A stretch of 64,000 bases of DNA from Mycobacterium bourgelatii (lineage in GTDB: Bacteria > Actinomycetota > Actinomycetes > Mycobacteriales > Mycobacteriaceae), in contig NZ_BLKZ01000001.1 in NCBI RefSeq assembly GCF_010723575.1, positions 1,984,001 to 2,048,000 of the forward strand, read 5' to 3'. The translations under genes were made by a program, and so were the position numbers. The notes under the pieces were generated by a model. The model made no database searches. It was not told the origin of the DNA and saw nothing but the letters and a program-made list of their open reading frames with translations. This document shows, in pieces, positions 1-8,038 of the stretch. How positions within the stretch are numbered: position 1 is the stretch's first letter; the number at the start of each line of letters is the position of its first letter.

Positions 1-911
1 CGTTGCTGGCCGACTACGAATTCGACGGCCGTCACTATGCGCTGCCGTATTCGCGTTCGACGCCGCTCTTCTACTACAACAAGTCCGACTGGGCGCGGGC
101 CGGTCTGCCCGACCGCGGACCGCGCAGTTGGCAGGAATTCGACGAATGGGGCCCCCGGCTGCAGCAGGTCGTCGGCTCCGGACGATGGGCGCACGGCTGG
201 CCGAACGCCGAGCGGATCTCCTGGGTATTCGAAGGGCCGAACTGGGCGTTCGGCGGCGCTTACTCCGACAAGTGGACCCTGAAGTTCACCGATCCGAAGA
301 CCATCGAGGCCGGAAACTTTTATCGGGATTCCATCCATCGCAGGCGTTATGCCGCGATCGCCAACGACAACGCCAACGAGTTCGCCACCGGCATTCAGGC
401 CTCGACCCTGGCGTCGACGGGCGCGCTGGTCGGCATCACCCATTCCGCCCGAGTCGATTTCGGTGTTGCGCCGCTGCCGACCGGGCCCGGGGGAGCACCC
501 GGTTGCCCGACCGGCGGGGCCGGGCTGGCAATACCGGCAAAGCTCTCCCCGGAGCGAAAGCTCAACGCGCTGCGGTTCATTGAGTTCGTCACCAACCCGC
601 AGAACACCGCCTACTTCAGCCAGCGCACCGGGTATCTGCCGGTGCGCAAGTCCGCCGTCCACGACCCTAGCGAGCAGAGATACCTGGACGAGAACCCCCG
701 GGCCCGGGTGGCGCTCGACCAGCTTCCGCACACCAAGCCGCAGGATTACGCGCGCGTGTTCCTGCCCGGCGCTGACCGCATCATCTGCGCGGGGCTGGAA
801 TCCATTGGGCTGGAAGGGTCCGACGTGACCGATACGTTCACCGACATCGAAAAGCAGCTGGGCGTCATCTACGACCGCCAGATCAAACGAAAGTTGCCCC
901 GACATGGCTAG
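1..911 (+). CDS. ugpB: UgpB-like ABC substrate-binding lipoprotein (5' end outside window)
   Basis: This is the C-terminal ~300 residues of an extracellular solute-binding protein of the family 1 type. UgpB proteins capture glycerophosphodiesters (glycerophosphocholine in M. tuberculosis) outside the membrane and hand them to the UgpAE permease and UgpC ATPase. The reading frame is already open at base 3, so the signal peptide and N-lobe lie upstream of the window. Visible family features are the aromatic-rich YALPYSRSTPLFYYNK segment near the start and the Gly/Pro-rich GGAGLAIPAK stretch at about residue 170. The stop codon overlaps the ugpC start (ATG at 904, TAG at 909), so the two genes are translationally coupled. 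The assignment rests on sequence character plus the adjacent ugpC and echA16, the same order as M. tuberculosis Rv2833c-Rv2831. Confidence 0.85.
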   Translation, partial: LLADYEFDGRHYALPYSRSTPLFYYNKSDWARAGLPDRGPRSWQEFDEWGPRLQQVVGSGRWAHGWPNAERISWVFEGPNWAFGGAYSDKWTLKFTDPKTIEAGNFYRDSIHRRRYAAIANDNANEFATGIQASTLASTGALVGITHSARVDFGVAPLPTGPGGAPGCPTGGAGLAIPAKLSPERKLNALRFIEFVTNPQNTAYFSQRTGYLPVRKSAVHDPSEQRYLDENPRARVALDQLPHTKPQDYARVFLPGADRIICAGLESIGLEGSDVTDTFTDIEKQLGVIYDRQIKRKLPRHG

Positions 912-1992
912 CGTGCAGTATTCGTCGGTCACGCACCGTTACCCCGGTGCGGACGCTCCGGCGATCGAGAACCTGGACCTCGAGGTTGCAGACGGTGAAT
1001 TCCTGGTCCTTGTCGGCCCGTCCGGCTGCGGCAAGTCGACCACCCTGCGCATGCTCGCCGGGCTGGAAACCGTAGCGAGCGGCCGAATCACCATCGGGGA
1101 TGTGGACGTGACGCACCTGCCGCCACGCGCCCGCGATGTCGCGATGGTGTTTCAGAACTACGCGCTGTACCCGAATATGACGGTGGCGGCCAACATGGGC
1201 TTCGCGCTGCGCAACGCCGGTGTGTCGCGCGCCGAAACGCGGCGTCGGGTGGAAGAGGTCGCCACCATGCTGGAATTGACTGAGCTGCTTGACCGTAAGC
1301 CGGCGAAGCTCTCCGGTGGGCAGCGGCAACGCGTGGCGATGGGGCGGGCGATCGTGCGCCGGCCCCAGGTGTTCTGCATGGACGAACCGCTGTCGAACCT
1401 GGACGCCAAATTGCGGGTGAGCACCCGATCGCAGATCTCGGGTTTGCAGCGCCGCTTGGGTACGACCACCGTCTACGTCACCCATGACCAGGTGGAGGCC
1501 ATGACGATGGGGGACCGGGTCGCCGTACTCAAAGACGGTGTGCTGCAACAGATCGACACGCCGCGAGCGCTGTACGACGACCCGGTCAACACGTTCGTGG
1601 CGACGTTCATCGGAGCGCCGGCGATGAACCTCATCGAGGCCGTCGTGGCCGACGGGATGGTGAAGTCGCCCGATTTAGCGATACCGGTGCCGCGTCAAGC
1701 CGCCGGCCAGCAGAGGGTGCTGCTCGGGGTGCGGCCCGAATCCTGGGATGTCGCCTCGGCGGAAACCCCGGGCGCGCTGACCGTCGTCGTGGAACTGGTG
1801 GAGGAACTGGGTTTCGAATCCTTCGTCTACGCAACGCCTGTCGAGCGCGACGGATGGTCGTCACGGGCGCAGCGCATCGTGTTCCGCACCGATCGGCGCA
1901 CTTCGGTGCAGTTGGGTGACACGTTGTCGATCGTGCCGCACGTGCAAGAGCTGTGCTTCTTCGACGTCGCGACCGAGACGCGGATCGGCTGA
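904..1992 (+). CDS. ugpC: ABC transporter ATP-binding protein UgpC
   Basis: This 362-residue ATPase of the carbohydrate-uptake type drives the Ugp glycerophosphodiester importer from the cytoplasmic side. The N-terminal nucleotide-binding domain has Walker A GPSGCGKST at about residue 38, a Q-loop in VFQNYALYPNMT, the ABC signature LSGGQRQRV near 137, Walker B VFCMDEPLSNLD and the switch histidine in YVTHDQVEAM. Residues from about 235 form the MalK/UgpC-type regulatory OB-fold region, with LLGVRPE as a typical landmark. The start ATG lies inside the last codons of ugpB, so the genes are co-transcribed. M. tuberculosis Rv2832c has about the same length. The gene appears intact and ends the operon; the next gene is convergent. 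Confidence 0.93.
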   Translation: MASVQYSSVTHRYPGADAPAIENLDLEVADGEFLVLVGPSGCGKSTTLRMLAGLETVASGRITIGDVDVTHLPPRARDVAMVFQNYALYPNMTVAANMGFALRNAGVSRAETRRRVEEVATMLELTELLDRKPAKLSGGQRQRVAMGRAIVRRPQVFCMDEPLSNLDAKLRVSTRSQISGLQRRLGTTTVYVTHDQVEAMTMGDRVAVLKDGVLQQIDTPRALYDDPVNTFVATFIGAPAMNLIEAVVADGMVKSPDLAIPVPRQAAGQQRVLLGVRPESWDVASAETPGALTVVVELVEELGFESFVYATPVERDGWSSRAQRIVFRTDRRTSVQLGDTLSIVPHVQELCFFDVATETRIG

Positions 1993-2045
1993 CGAGTACG
2001 GCGGTTCGTTGAACGTGTGGTGTATGTCCGAAAAGTGTTGGGATT

Positions 2046-2061
2046 TGGGCCATATGGCCCA
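2046..2061. repeat. Perfect 16-bp palindrome between convergent genes
   Basis: The sequence TGGGCCATATGGCCCA is a perfect palindrome 54 bases after the ugpC stop and about 60 bases before the end of the convergent echA16. With no loop it would form a poor hairpin as RNA but a good dimeric protein site on DNA. A G-rich then C-rich stretch follows at 2071-2098 and could serve as a terminator. No function is assigned. Confidence 0.6.
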
Positions 2062-2123
2062 CATTGGGCGGAAGGGTGGGGGAGGCCACGCGCCCCCGCA
2101 TACCAAGCGCAGCGTAAGCCCCG

Positions 2124-2873
2124 CTAACGCACCTGGGAACGCCCGCGTTGCAGCACGGCCTCGCGGTTGGCCGCGATGTCCTCCGGGCTGGTCCGAAACT
2201 GCCGCGCCGCCGACGCTTCCAGCCACAGCCCAGAACCGGTCTGCGACTCGTCGATGCGGTGATACGACGCCAGCAACGCTCGTACCGCGTTCTGGTTGTT
2301 GCCGACGATGGACGCGGCGACCTTGCGGGCGGTGGGTAGCAGTTGGTCATGCGGCACGACCTCGGTGACCAGGCCGGCCCGCAGCGCGTCGGCGGCTGAG
2401 AGGTAGTCCCCGGTCATGCTCATCCGTCGGGCCAGGCCGACGCCCACCTTCTGCGGCAGCCGCACGCTGAGCCCCCAGGTGGGCAGCAGGCCGACCCGCG
2501 CGTGGGTGTCGGCGAACCGCGCGTTCTCCGAGGCGATCAAAATGTCGCAGTACAGCGCCAACTCGAGGCCGCCGGTGACCGCGACGCCGTTGATGGCGCC
2601 GATCACCGGTTTGGTCATCTCCGGCCAGCGCGGCGAGATGTCGGGCAGCGCCGTCTGTTGGCCCAGCTCTTTGAGGTCCAGACCGGCGCAAAACGCCGGG
2701 TCGGCGCCGGTGACGATGACGACGTCGACGTCGTCGTCGGTTTCCGCCTGGGCGAGAGCGGCGAAGAACTTGCTCCGCAGCGCCGCGGACAGGGCGTTGC
2801 GAGCCTGCGGACGGTTGAGGGTCAGGGTGCGCACTCGGTCGTCGGTGTCGATCAGCAGGATGTCGTCGGTCAT
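2124..2873 (-). CDS. echA16: Enoyl-CoA hydratase/isomerase family protein
   Basis: This crotonase-fold protein (249 residues) is expected to hydrate 2-enoyl-CoA thioesters in fatty acid beta-oxidation in the cytoplasm. It opens with the family pattern LTLNRPQARNAL at about residue 17, has the CoA-binding and oxyanion segment FCAGLDLKEL near 61, and the second oxyanion region GAINGVAVTGGLELAL near 92. The residue after GLxLxxx that usually carries the first catalytic glutamate cannot be placed with certainty by eye. The gene is convergent to ugpC and divergent from the DUF2277 gene. The position next to ugpC matches M. tuberculosis echA16 (Rv2831); the symbol rests on this synteny. Confidence 0.85.
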   Translation of the reverse strand: MTDDILLIDTDDRVRTLTLNRPQARNALSAALRSKFFAALAQAETDDDVDVVIVTGADPAFCAGLDLKELGQQTALPDISPRWPEMTKPVIGAINGVAVTGGLELALYCDILIASENARFADTHARVGLLPTWGLSVRLPQKVGVGLARRMSMTGDYLSAADALRAGLVTEVVPHDQLLPTARKVAASIVGNNQNAVRALLASYHRIDESQTGSGLWLEASAARQFRTSPEDIAANREAVLQRGRSQVR

Positions 2874-2929
2874 ACAGTCACCGTAGAGGGTCGCCTACGG
2901 CGTTCCAGGCTTGCGGTTCGGTGCGCGCC

Positions 2930-2935
2930 TATCGT
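2930..2935 (+). promoter_or_regulatory. Candidate -10 box for a leaderless DUF2277 transcript
   Basis: TATCGT fits the mycobacterial -10 pattern TANNNT and sits seven bases before the ATG at 2943, so transcription would start at or beside the start codon. No Shine-Dalgarno sequence is visible, which fits a leaderless mRNA. Confidence 0.4.
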
Positions 2936-2942
2936 GGGACGC

Positions 2943-3215
2943 ATGTGCCGAAACATCACCGAACTGCGCGGGCTGGAACCCCCGGCCACCCACCAGGAGA
3001 TCGCGGCGGCGGCACGTCAGTACGTGCGCAAGGTCAGCGGCATCACCCGTCCGTCACCGGCCAACGCCGAAGCGTTCGAAGCCGCGGTAGCCGAGGTCAC
3101 CGCAACGACCGCCCGCCTGCTGGACGCGCTGCCCGCACGACGTCAGCCACCCAAGAGCGTCCCGCCGTTGCGCCGCCCCGAGGTCGTCGCCCGAATCGCC
3201 GCAGCCCAGTCGTGA
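2943..3215 (+). CDS. DUF2277 family small protein
   Basis: This 90-residue protein of unknown function matches the DUF2277 pattern closely: it begins MCRNI, continues with a LEPPAT motif, and has the conserved QYVRKVSGITRPS segment near residue 30. The chosen ATG gives exactly the family's usual N-terminus. The reading frame is open well upstream, but that part is shadow sequence. The stop codon (TGA, 3213-3215) overlaps the GTG start of the next gene by the GTGA arrangement, so the pair is probably co-translated. No enzymatic role is known to me and I see no membrane segment or signal peptide. Confidence 0.85.
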   Translation: MCRNITELRGLEPPATHQEIAAAARQYVRKVSGITRPSPANAEAFEAAVAEVTATTARLLDALPARRQPPKSVPPLRRPEVVARIAAAQS

Positions 3216-3769
3216 CCCCCTCCGTGACGCCCGCGCTCAAGGAGTGGAGCGCGGCCGTGCACGCGCTGCTGGATGGGCGCCAAACCATCCTGCTGCGCAA
3301 GGGCGGCATCGGTGAAAAGCGGTTCGAGGTCGCGGCGCGGGAGTTCCTGCTGTTCCCGACGGTCGCGCACAGCCATGCCGAGCGCGTCCGGCCCGAGCAC
3401 CGAGATCTGCTGCCCGCGGCGGCCGCCGACAGCACCGACGAGCAACTGCTGGTCCGGGCCGCGGCGAAAGTGGTTGCGGCGCTACCCGTCAACCGCCCCG
3501 AAGGCCTGGGTGACATCGAGGATCTGCACATCTGGACCGCCGAATCGGTGCGGGCCGACCGGCTGGACTTCCGGCCCAAACACAAACTGGCCGTGCTGGT
3601 GGTGTCCGCGATCCCGCTGGCCGAGCCGGTGCGCATCGAGCGCACCCCCGAGTACGCCGGGTGCACCAGCTGGGTGCAACTCCCGTTGACGCCGGCGCTG
3701 GCCGCGCCGGTGCACGATGACGCGACCCTGTCCGCCGTCGCCGCCCGTGTCCGCGAAGCCGTCGGCTGA
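3212..3769 (+). CDS. DUF1802 family protein
   Basis: This is a cytoplasmic protein of about 185 residues resembling the DUF1802 family, with an N-terminal ALKEWSAAVHALLDGRQT stretch followed by LLRKGGIGEKRFE, a typical family landmark. Its biochemical function is unknown. I chose the GTG at 3212 because it overlaps the upstream TGA (GTGA), the usual coupling in this operon type; a GTG at 3224 is an alternative start four codons later. The frame ends with TGA at 3767, but the codons immediately after it, still in frame, encode a DUF2293 domain. There is no signal peptide or transmembrane segment. Confidence 0.8.
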   Translation: MTPSVTPALKEWSAAVHALLDGRQTILLRKGGIGEKRFEVAAREFLLFPTVAHSHAERVRPEHRDLLPAAAADSTDEQLLVRAAAKVVAALPVNRPEGLGDIEDLHIWTAESVRADRLDFRPKHKLAVLVVSAIPLAEPVRIERTPEYAGCTSWVQLPLTPALAAPVHDDATLSAVAARVREAVG

Positions 3770-3778
3770 GCCGATGCC

Positions 3779-4051
3779 ATTCGCGATCTGTTTCCCGGTT
3801 GCCCGGCCGAGCGTGCCGACGCGATCGCACGTCATGCCGCCACCCGGGGGAGTGGGAGGATCGGCCGTAGCGCGGCCGGGCGGGCACTGGACCCCGAAGC
3901 GGTGACGCTGGCCGTCGTGGCGTCGGTTCGGCATGTGGACACGCCGTACGACGAACTTTTGATGTCGGGCGTCGACCGGGAAGCGGCTCGGCATCGGGTG
4001 GCCGCGCAGGTCGACGCGGTGCTGAACCGCTGGCGCGCGGCCGGCCGCTAG
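3779..4051 (+). CDS. DUF2293 domain protein with no ordinary start codon
   Basis: About 90 residues with clear DUF2293 character (IRDLFPGCPA, GSGRIGRSAAGRALD, HVDTPYDELLMSGVDREAAR) follow the DUF1802 stop codon in the same frame, three codons after the TGA. There is no ATG, GTG or TTG before the conserved IRDLFP motif. The only candidates are ATT at 3779 or an internal GTG at 3902, which would remove half of the domain. Either this is a rare ATT start, or the DUF1802 and DUF2293 parts were once one longer frame, or the 5' end is damaged. Full-length DUF2293 proteins often have more N-terminal sequence, so truncation is likely. The TAG stop overlaps the convergent hydrolase gene by four bases. 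Confidence 0.5.
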   Translation: MRDLFPGCPAERADAIARHAATRGSGRIGRSAAGRALDPEAVTLAVVASVRHVDTPYDELLMSGVDREAARHRVAAQVDAVLNRWRAAGR

Positions 4052-5662
4052 TGCACCGGCAGTACCAGCCGGGACTCGCCGAAGTGCACCGAATGCGTGG
4101 CCGGTTTCACCTGCCGGGCCATCAGTGTCGGCTCTTCGGTGCCCAGGTTGCGCGCGTAGCGGGGGAACCAGCTGCCGGCGATCAGTACGCGGATGCGTGA
4201 GCCTGCCCTGAATCGGTGGGCCATCGGATCGAGCTCCACTTTGACGGGTCTCCCGACGTCACTCAGGCGCCGGTAGGCCTCGCTCACGTTGCGCGACCGG
4301 CCCTTGGGGTCGACCTCGCTGACCCGGACGAACAGGTCAACGTTGGGATTGTCGGCGGAATGCTCCAGTTCGACGACGGGGTGCCCGTGGACGGACAGGT
4401 CCTGGGTGAGTGCGGCCCCGGTGAATGCGAGCACGTCGTCCCGCGACGCCAGGCGAGTGTCGTTGCGGTAGCCACCCGTCGGCGCAAGCAACGGGCCGCC
4501 GATGACGGGAGTGGGGCGCTCGGGGTCCGCCAGAAAGGTCGCCGGCGGCGCGCCGGACGGCGGTGGGGCGACGTCCAAGCGGCCGTGTGGGTGCAGGTAC
4601 AGCGCATGTTCAGTGGTCGCCGGAGGCCAGTCGGGCAGGTAGCGCCAACCCTGCCCGGTGACGAACACCCGGACCGTGTCGGGACGGCGCGGGGGGGGAG
4701 GCGCCGGCCAGGTGGGCGTCCAGCCAGTCGAAGGACTCCTGGGCGCAGGTGGCCAGCCCCTTGGTGAGCATCTGGGTGTGTGTCCAGGGGCCGACGGTGA
4801 GCGCGACGTTGACTCCCCGGTCGCGCAGGTGCCGGTACTGCCGCACCGTCTGGTTCACGAAGACGTCCTGCCAACCGCTCAGCAGCAGCACCGGGACATC
4901 AACGCGATCCAGCGCGGCGGGGAACCGCACGGCATCCCAGAACGGGTCGTCGTCCTCGGTGTGTTCGACCCAGGACTCGAACCACGGCGCGCCGTCGCCG
5001 AGCAACGCTCGGGCGGACTCGCCCATCGGCAGCGACCGCAGCGCGCGCGTCACCCGGCGTTGGGCGGTCAATTGGCTGATCGCGCGGCGGTGCATCGGAC
5101 TCTCCTGGCGGGCGACCATGTCGCTCCAGGCCAGGAAATCGTTCGCGAACGCGCCGGTGCCCCAAACCGAGTCCCGAAAGTCGTGTGGGCCCACGGTGAT
5201 GACGGCTGCGGCCAGTTCCGGCGGCGGGTCGTCTAGCAGCGCCCACTGGGTGAAGCCCAGATACGACAGACCCACGGTGGCGAACCGGCCGGTGAACCAC
5301 GGCTGCTCCCGGAGCCACGCCACGGTGTCCGCGCCGTCGGCGGCCTCGTTGACCATCGGCTCGAATTCGCCCTCGGAGCCAAACGTCCCGCGCACGCTCT
5401 GCAACACGACGTGGTAGCCCCGCGCGGCATAGAGCCGGGCGAAAACCAGGGAAAACGGCACGGTTCGTCCATAGGGTCCGCGGACCAACAGTGTGCCGGC
5501 CGGACCCCCGGCGGTACCGTGCGGAACGTAATGATCGGCCACCAACCGGACGCCGTCGCGCATCGGAATGCGGACCCGTCTGACGGTGTAGCGGTTGGTC
5601 GCGGGGCGCAGTCCAAGCATCCGGCCCAGCGCGTTGGACGGGGTCTTCCTCGTCTTGGTCAC
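4048..5662 (-). pseudogene. CocE/NonD-family hydrolase (Rv2800-like) split by a +1 frameshift in a G8 run
   Basis: Together the two frames encode an X-Pro dipeptidyl-peptidase/cocaine-esterase type alpha/beta hydrolase. The first part (from ATG 5662) contains the family start IPMRDGVRLVADHYVP, the nucleophile elbow GLSYLGF (catalytic Ser) and an HTEDDDPFWD segment; the second part (to the stop at 4048) is the C-terminal jelly-roll domain with DVFVRVSEVDPKGRS-like sequence. The frames meet at a run of eight G (4691-4698, read as C on the coding strand). Removing one base restores a continuous protein of about 537 residues, the normal size. Either this is a recent inactivating mutation, a slippage-prone phase-variable tract, or a sequencing error. 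Order and type match M. tuberculosis Rv2800. Confidence 0.8.
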
Positions 5663-5681
5663 GCTTAGAGGTTATGGGTCC

Positions 5682-6266
5682 CTAGAACTTGTAGAACGGG
5701 ACCAGCTCGTTTGCCCGCTGCAGGTTGGTGGACGGGCAGTCCACATCGGGCTCCGAGTAGACCGTCGAGTAGAACAGCGACTGCTGGATCACTCCGTAGC
5801 TGGTCTTGAACGTCACCATGCAGGAGATGTACCAGTAGCTGTTGTGATAGGTCGGCTTCACCACCCAGTACTGGGCGGCGCGGTGGCCGGCGATCTCGGT
5901 CTCGATGGCGTCCGGGGGAAGTGACTGGGCATACGTGCGCCAGACGATGGGCTCGATCGCCATCTGGTAGTTGCCGGCGTCGAAGTGGCAGCGCAGCCCT
6001 TCTTCGGGTATCGGCGGGGTGAACGCCAGCCCCAGCCGTTGCACGGCGTCGAAGGGGATGTCGTTGCACGGGTCGAACGGGCTCGGATCGGTGGTGGCCA
6101 CGATCGGGCTCTTCATCGTGGTGGACATCGGCGCGGCGGTCGACCGCAGCTGCACACCTTCGCTGGCCATCGGGGCGGGCGGAACCGCCTGCCAGCCCAC
6201 GGTGCCTCCCGCGATCCCAAAGATCAGCGCAGCCACCGCTCCAACCAGACGCACCTTGGTGAGCAC
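5682..6266 (-). CDS. Exported or membrane-anchored DUF3558-like protein (Rv2799-like)
   Basis: This protein of about 194 residues starts with VLTKVRLVGAVAALIFGIAG, a positively charged end followed by one hydrophobic segment, then a Ser/Thr/Pro-rich linker and a Cys-containing globular part (DPCNDIP, LRCHFDAG, YISCMVTFK, DVDCPS). That is the layout of mycobacterial cell-envelope proteins of the DUF3558 type. There is no cysteine at the end of the hydrophobic segment, so it is probably a membrane-anchored or secreted protein rather than a lipoprotein. I chose GTG at 6266 because GGCAGGGGG precedes it; the frame is open to 6329, but that would bury the signal segment. It probably corresponds to Rv2799. 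Its function is unknown. Confidence 0.75.
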   Translation of the reverse strand: MLTKVRLVGAVAALIFGIAGGTVGWQAVPPAPMASEGVQLRSTAAPMSTTMKSPIVATTDPSPFDPCNDIPFDAVQRLGLAFTPPIPEEGLRCHFDAGNYQMAIEPIVWRTYAQSLPPDAIETEIAGHRAAQYWVVKPTYHNSYWYISCMVTFKTSYGVIQQSLFYSTVYSEPDVDCPSTNLQRANELVPFYKF

Positions 6267-6378
6267 GGCACCCCCTGCCTTCTGGTTTTCTCGTTGCCGG
6301 GAGTGTACAAGTCGCTTCCGCGTCGGCACAGGGGTTCCTGCCGTAGTTCGCTCAATCGGCGGAAACGCGCCGGGTCGC

Positions 6379-6384
6379 TAGGCT
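6379..6384 (+). promoter_or_regulatory. Candidate -10 box for pptH
   Basis: TAGGCT lies eight bases before the GTG start at 6393, consistent with a leaderless or near-leaderless transcript for pptH-pptT-truB. No Shine-Dalgarno sequence precedes the start. Confidence 0.4.
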
Positions 6385-6392
6385 AGTTACTC

Positions 6393-7361
6393 GTGACCAC
6401 AAGGCAGGAGCGCAACGGCGGAGGGCAGCCGACGCTGTGGGCCGTCTCCGACCTGCACACCGGTCACATGGGCAACAAGCCGGTCACCGAGTCGCTGCAC
6501 CCGTCGTCACCCGACGACTGGCTGATCGTGGCCGGGGACGTCGGCGAACGCACCGACGAGATTCGCTGGGCGCTGGACCTGCTGCGCCGGCGGTTCGCCA
6601 AGGTGATCTGGGTGCCGGGCAACCACGAACTGTGGACCACCAACCGCGACCCGATGCAGATCTTCGGCCGCGACCGGTACGACTACCTGGTCAACATGTG
6701 CGACGAGATGGGCGTCGTCACCCCCGAACACCCGTTTCCGGTGTGGACCGAACGGGGTGGCCCGGCCACCATCGTGCCGATGTTCCTGCTGTACGACTAC
6801 AGCTTTCTGCCGCAGGGCGCGACGAGCAAGGCCGAGGGAGTGGCCATCGCCCGGGAACGCAACGTGGTGGCCACCGACGAGTTCCTGCTCTCACCCGAGC
6901 CCTATCCGACCCGCGATGCCTGGTGTCGCGAGCGGGTGGCCAAGACTCGCGCCCGGCTCGAGCAGCTGGACTGGATGCAGCCGACCGTATTGGTGAATCA
7001 CTTTCCGCTGGTTCGCGAACCCTGCGACGCGTTGTTCTATCCGGAGTTCTCGCTGTGGTGCGGAACCACCAAGACCGCCGATTGGCACACCCGCTACAAC
7101 GCGGTCTGCTCGGTCTACGGCCACCTGCACATCCCGCGGACCACGTGGTACGACGGGGTGCGCTTCGAAGAGGTGTCGGTCGGTTACCCCCGGGAGTGGC
7201 GTCGCCGCAAGCCGTACAGCTGGCTGCGCCAGGTGTTGCCGGATCCGCAGTATGCGCCCGGCTACCTCAACGACTTCGGCGGTCACTTCGTGGTCACACC
7301 GGAGATGAAGGCCCAGGCCGAGGCGTTCCGGGAACGAGTGCGGCAACGGCAGGCACGGTGA
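6393..7361 (+). CDS. pptH: 4'-phosphopantetheinyl hydrolase PptH (metallophosphoesterase)
   Basis: This 322-residue calcineurin-type metallophosphoesterase carries all five metal-site blocks in order: SDLHTGH near residue 20, GDVGE near 49, GNHELW near 76, NHFP near 204 and YGHLH near 241. Its M. tuberculosis orthologue Rv2795c was shown to remove the 4'-phosphopantetheine arm from acyl carrier proteins, opposing PptT. Here as there it lies directly upstream of pptT, with the stop overlapping the pptT start (GTGA at 7358), so the antagonist pair is made from one message. The start is GTG at 6393. It acts in the cytoplasm on carrier proteins of FAS and PKS systems, which in this genome should include those of the PKS island in the same window. 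Confidence 0.9.
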   Translation: MTTRQERNGGGQPTLWAVSDLHTGHMGNKPVTESLHPSSPDDWLIVAGDVGERTDEIRWALDLLRRRFAKVIWVPGNHELWTTNRDPMQIFGRDRYDYLVNMCDEMGVVTPEHPFPVWTERGGPATIVPMFLLYDYSFLPQGATSKAEGVAIARERNVVATDEFLLSPEPYPTRDAWCRERVAKTRARLEQLDWMQPTVLVNHFPLVREPCDALFYPEFSLWCGTTKTADWHTRYNAVCSVYGHLHIPRTTWYDGVRFEEVSVGYPREWRRRKPYSWLRQVLPDPQYAPGYLNDFGGHFVVTPEMKAQAEAFRERVRQRQAR

Positions 7362-8038
7362 CGGCGGACAAACTCGTGTCATCGGTGCTGCCCGGCACGG
7401 TGATCCACGATCTTGCGTACGACGAGTTGTACTCCGACCCACCGGGATTGGCGCCGCTGCCCGAAGAGGAGCCGCTGATCGCCAAGTCGGTGAGCAAGCG
7501 GCGCAACGAGTTCATCACCGTCCGGTACTGTGCCCGGGCGGCGCTGGGCCAGCTCGGCGTGCCCCCGGTGCCGATTCTCAAGGGGGACAAGGGAGAACCG
7601 TGCTGGCCCGACGGCATCGTCGGCAGCCTCACGCACTGCACGGGTTACCGCGGCGCCGTTGTCGGCCGCAGCGCCGAGGTGCGGTCGGTGGGCATCGACG
7701 CCGAGCCGCACGACGTGCTGCCCCACGGTGTGCTGAATTCCATCAGCCTGCCCGCCGAGCGCAGCGAGATCCCGCTGGCCATGCCGACAGACCTGCACTG
7801 GGACCGAATCCTGTTCTGCGCCAAGGAAGCAACGTATAAGGCGTGGTTTCCGCTCACCAAGCGGTGGCTGGGGTTCGAAGACGCGCACATCACGTTCGAC
7901 GCCGACAGTGCAACCACGGGCAGTTTTGTCTCGCGCATCTTGATCGACCCCTCCACACTGTCCGGCCCGCCACTCAAGGCGCTGTCCGGCCGGTGGTCGG
8001 TCGAACGGGGGCTGGTGCTCACCGCGATCGTGTTATGA
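7358..8038 (+). CDS. pptT: 4'-phosphopantetheinyl transferase PptT
   Basis: This Sfp-type transferase moves phosphopantetheine from CoA to a serine on acyl and peptidyl carrier proteins and is essential in M. tuberculosis for type I PKS and NRPS function. The length (226 residues) and motifs match PptT: ILKGDKGEPCWPDGIVGSL near 75, SVGIDAEPHDVLP near 111 (metal-binding Asp and Glu) and FCAKEATYKAWFPL near 155 (catalytic Glu and Lys). The start GTG at 7358 overlaps the pptH stop, and the stop overlaps the truB ATG at 8035, so three genes are tightly coupled. The ORF is open much further upstream, but that part overlaps pptH out of frame and is not coding. Confidence 0.95.
   Translation: MTADKLVSSVLPGTVIHDLAYDELYSDPPGLAPLPEEEPLIAKSVSKRRNEFITVRYCARAALGQLGVPPVPILKGDKGEPCWPDGIVGSLTHCTGYRGAVVGRSAEVRSVGIDAEPHDVLPHGVLNSISLPAERSEIPLAMPTDLHWDRILFCAKEATYKAWFPLTKRWLGFEDAHITFDADSATTGSFVSRILIDPSTLSGPPLKALSGRWSVERGLVLTAIVL

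Noticed and set aside
3767..3769. Selenocysteine codon in DUF1802/DUF2293
   Set aside because: No SECIS-like hairpin is evident next to the TGA and neither family is known as selenoprotein; readthrough or an alternative start is simpler.
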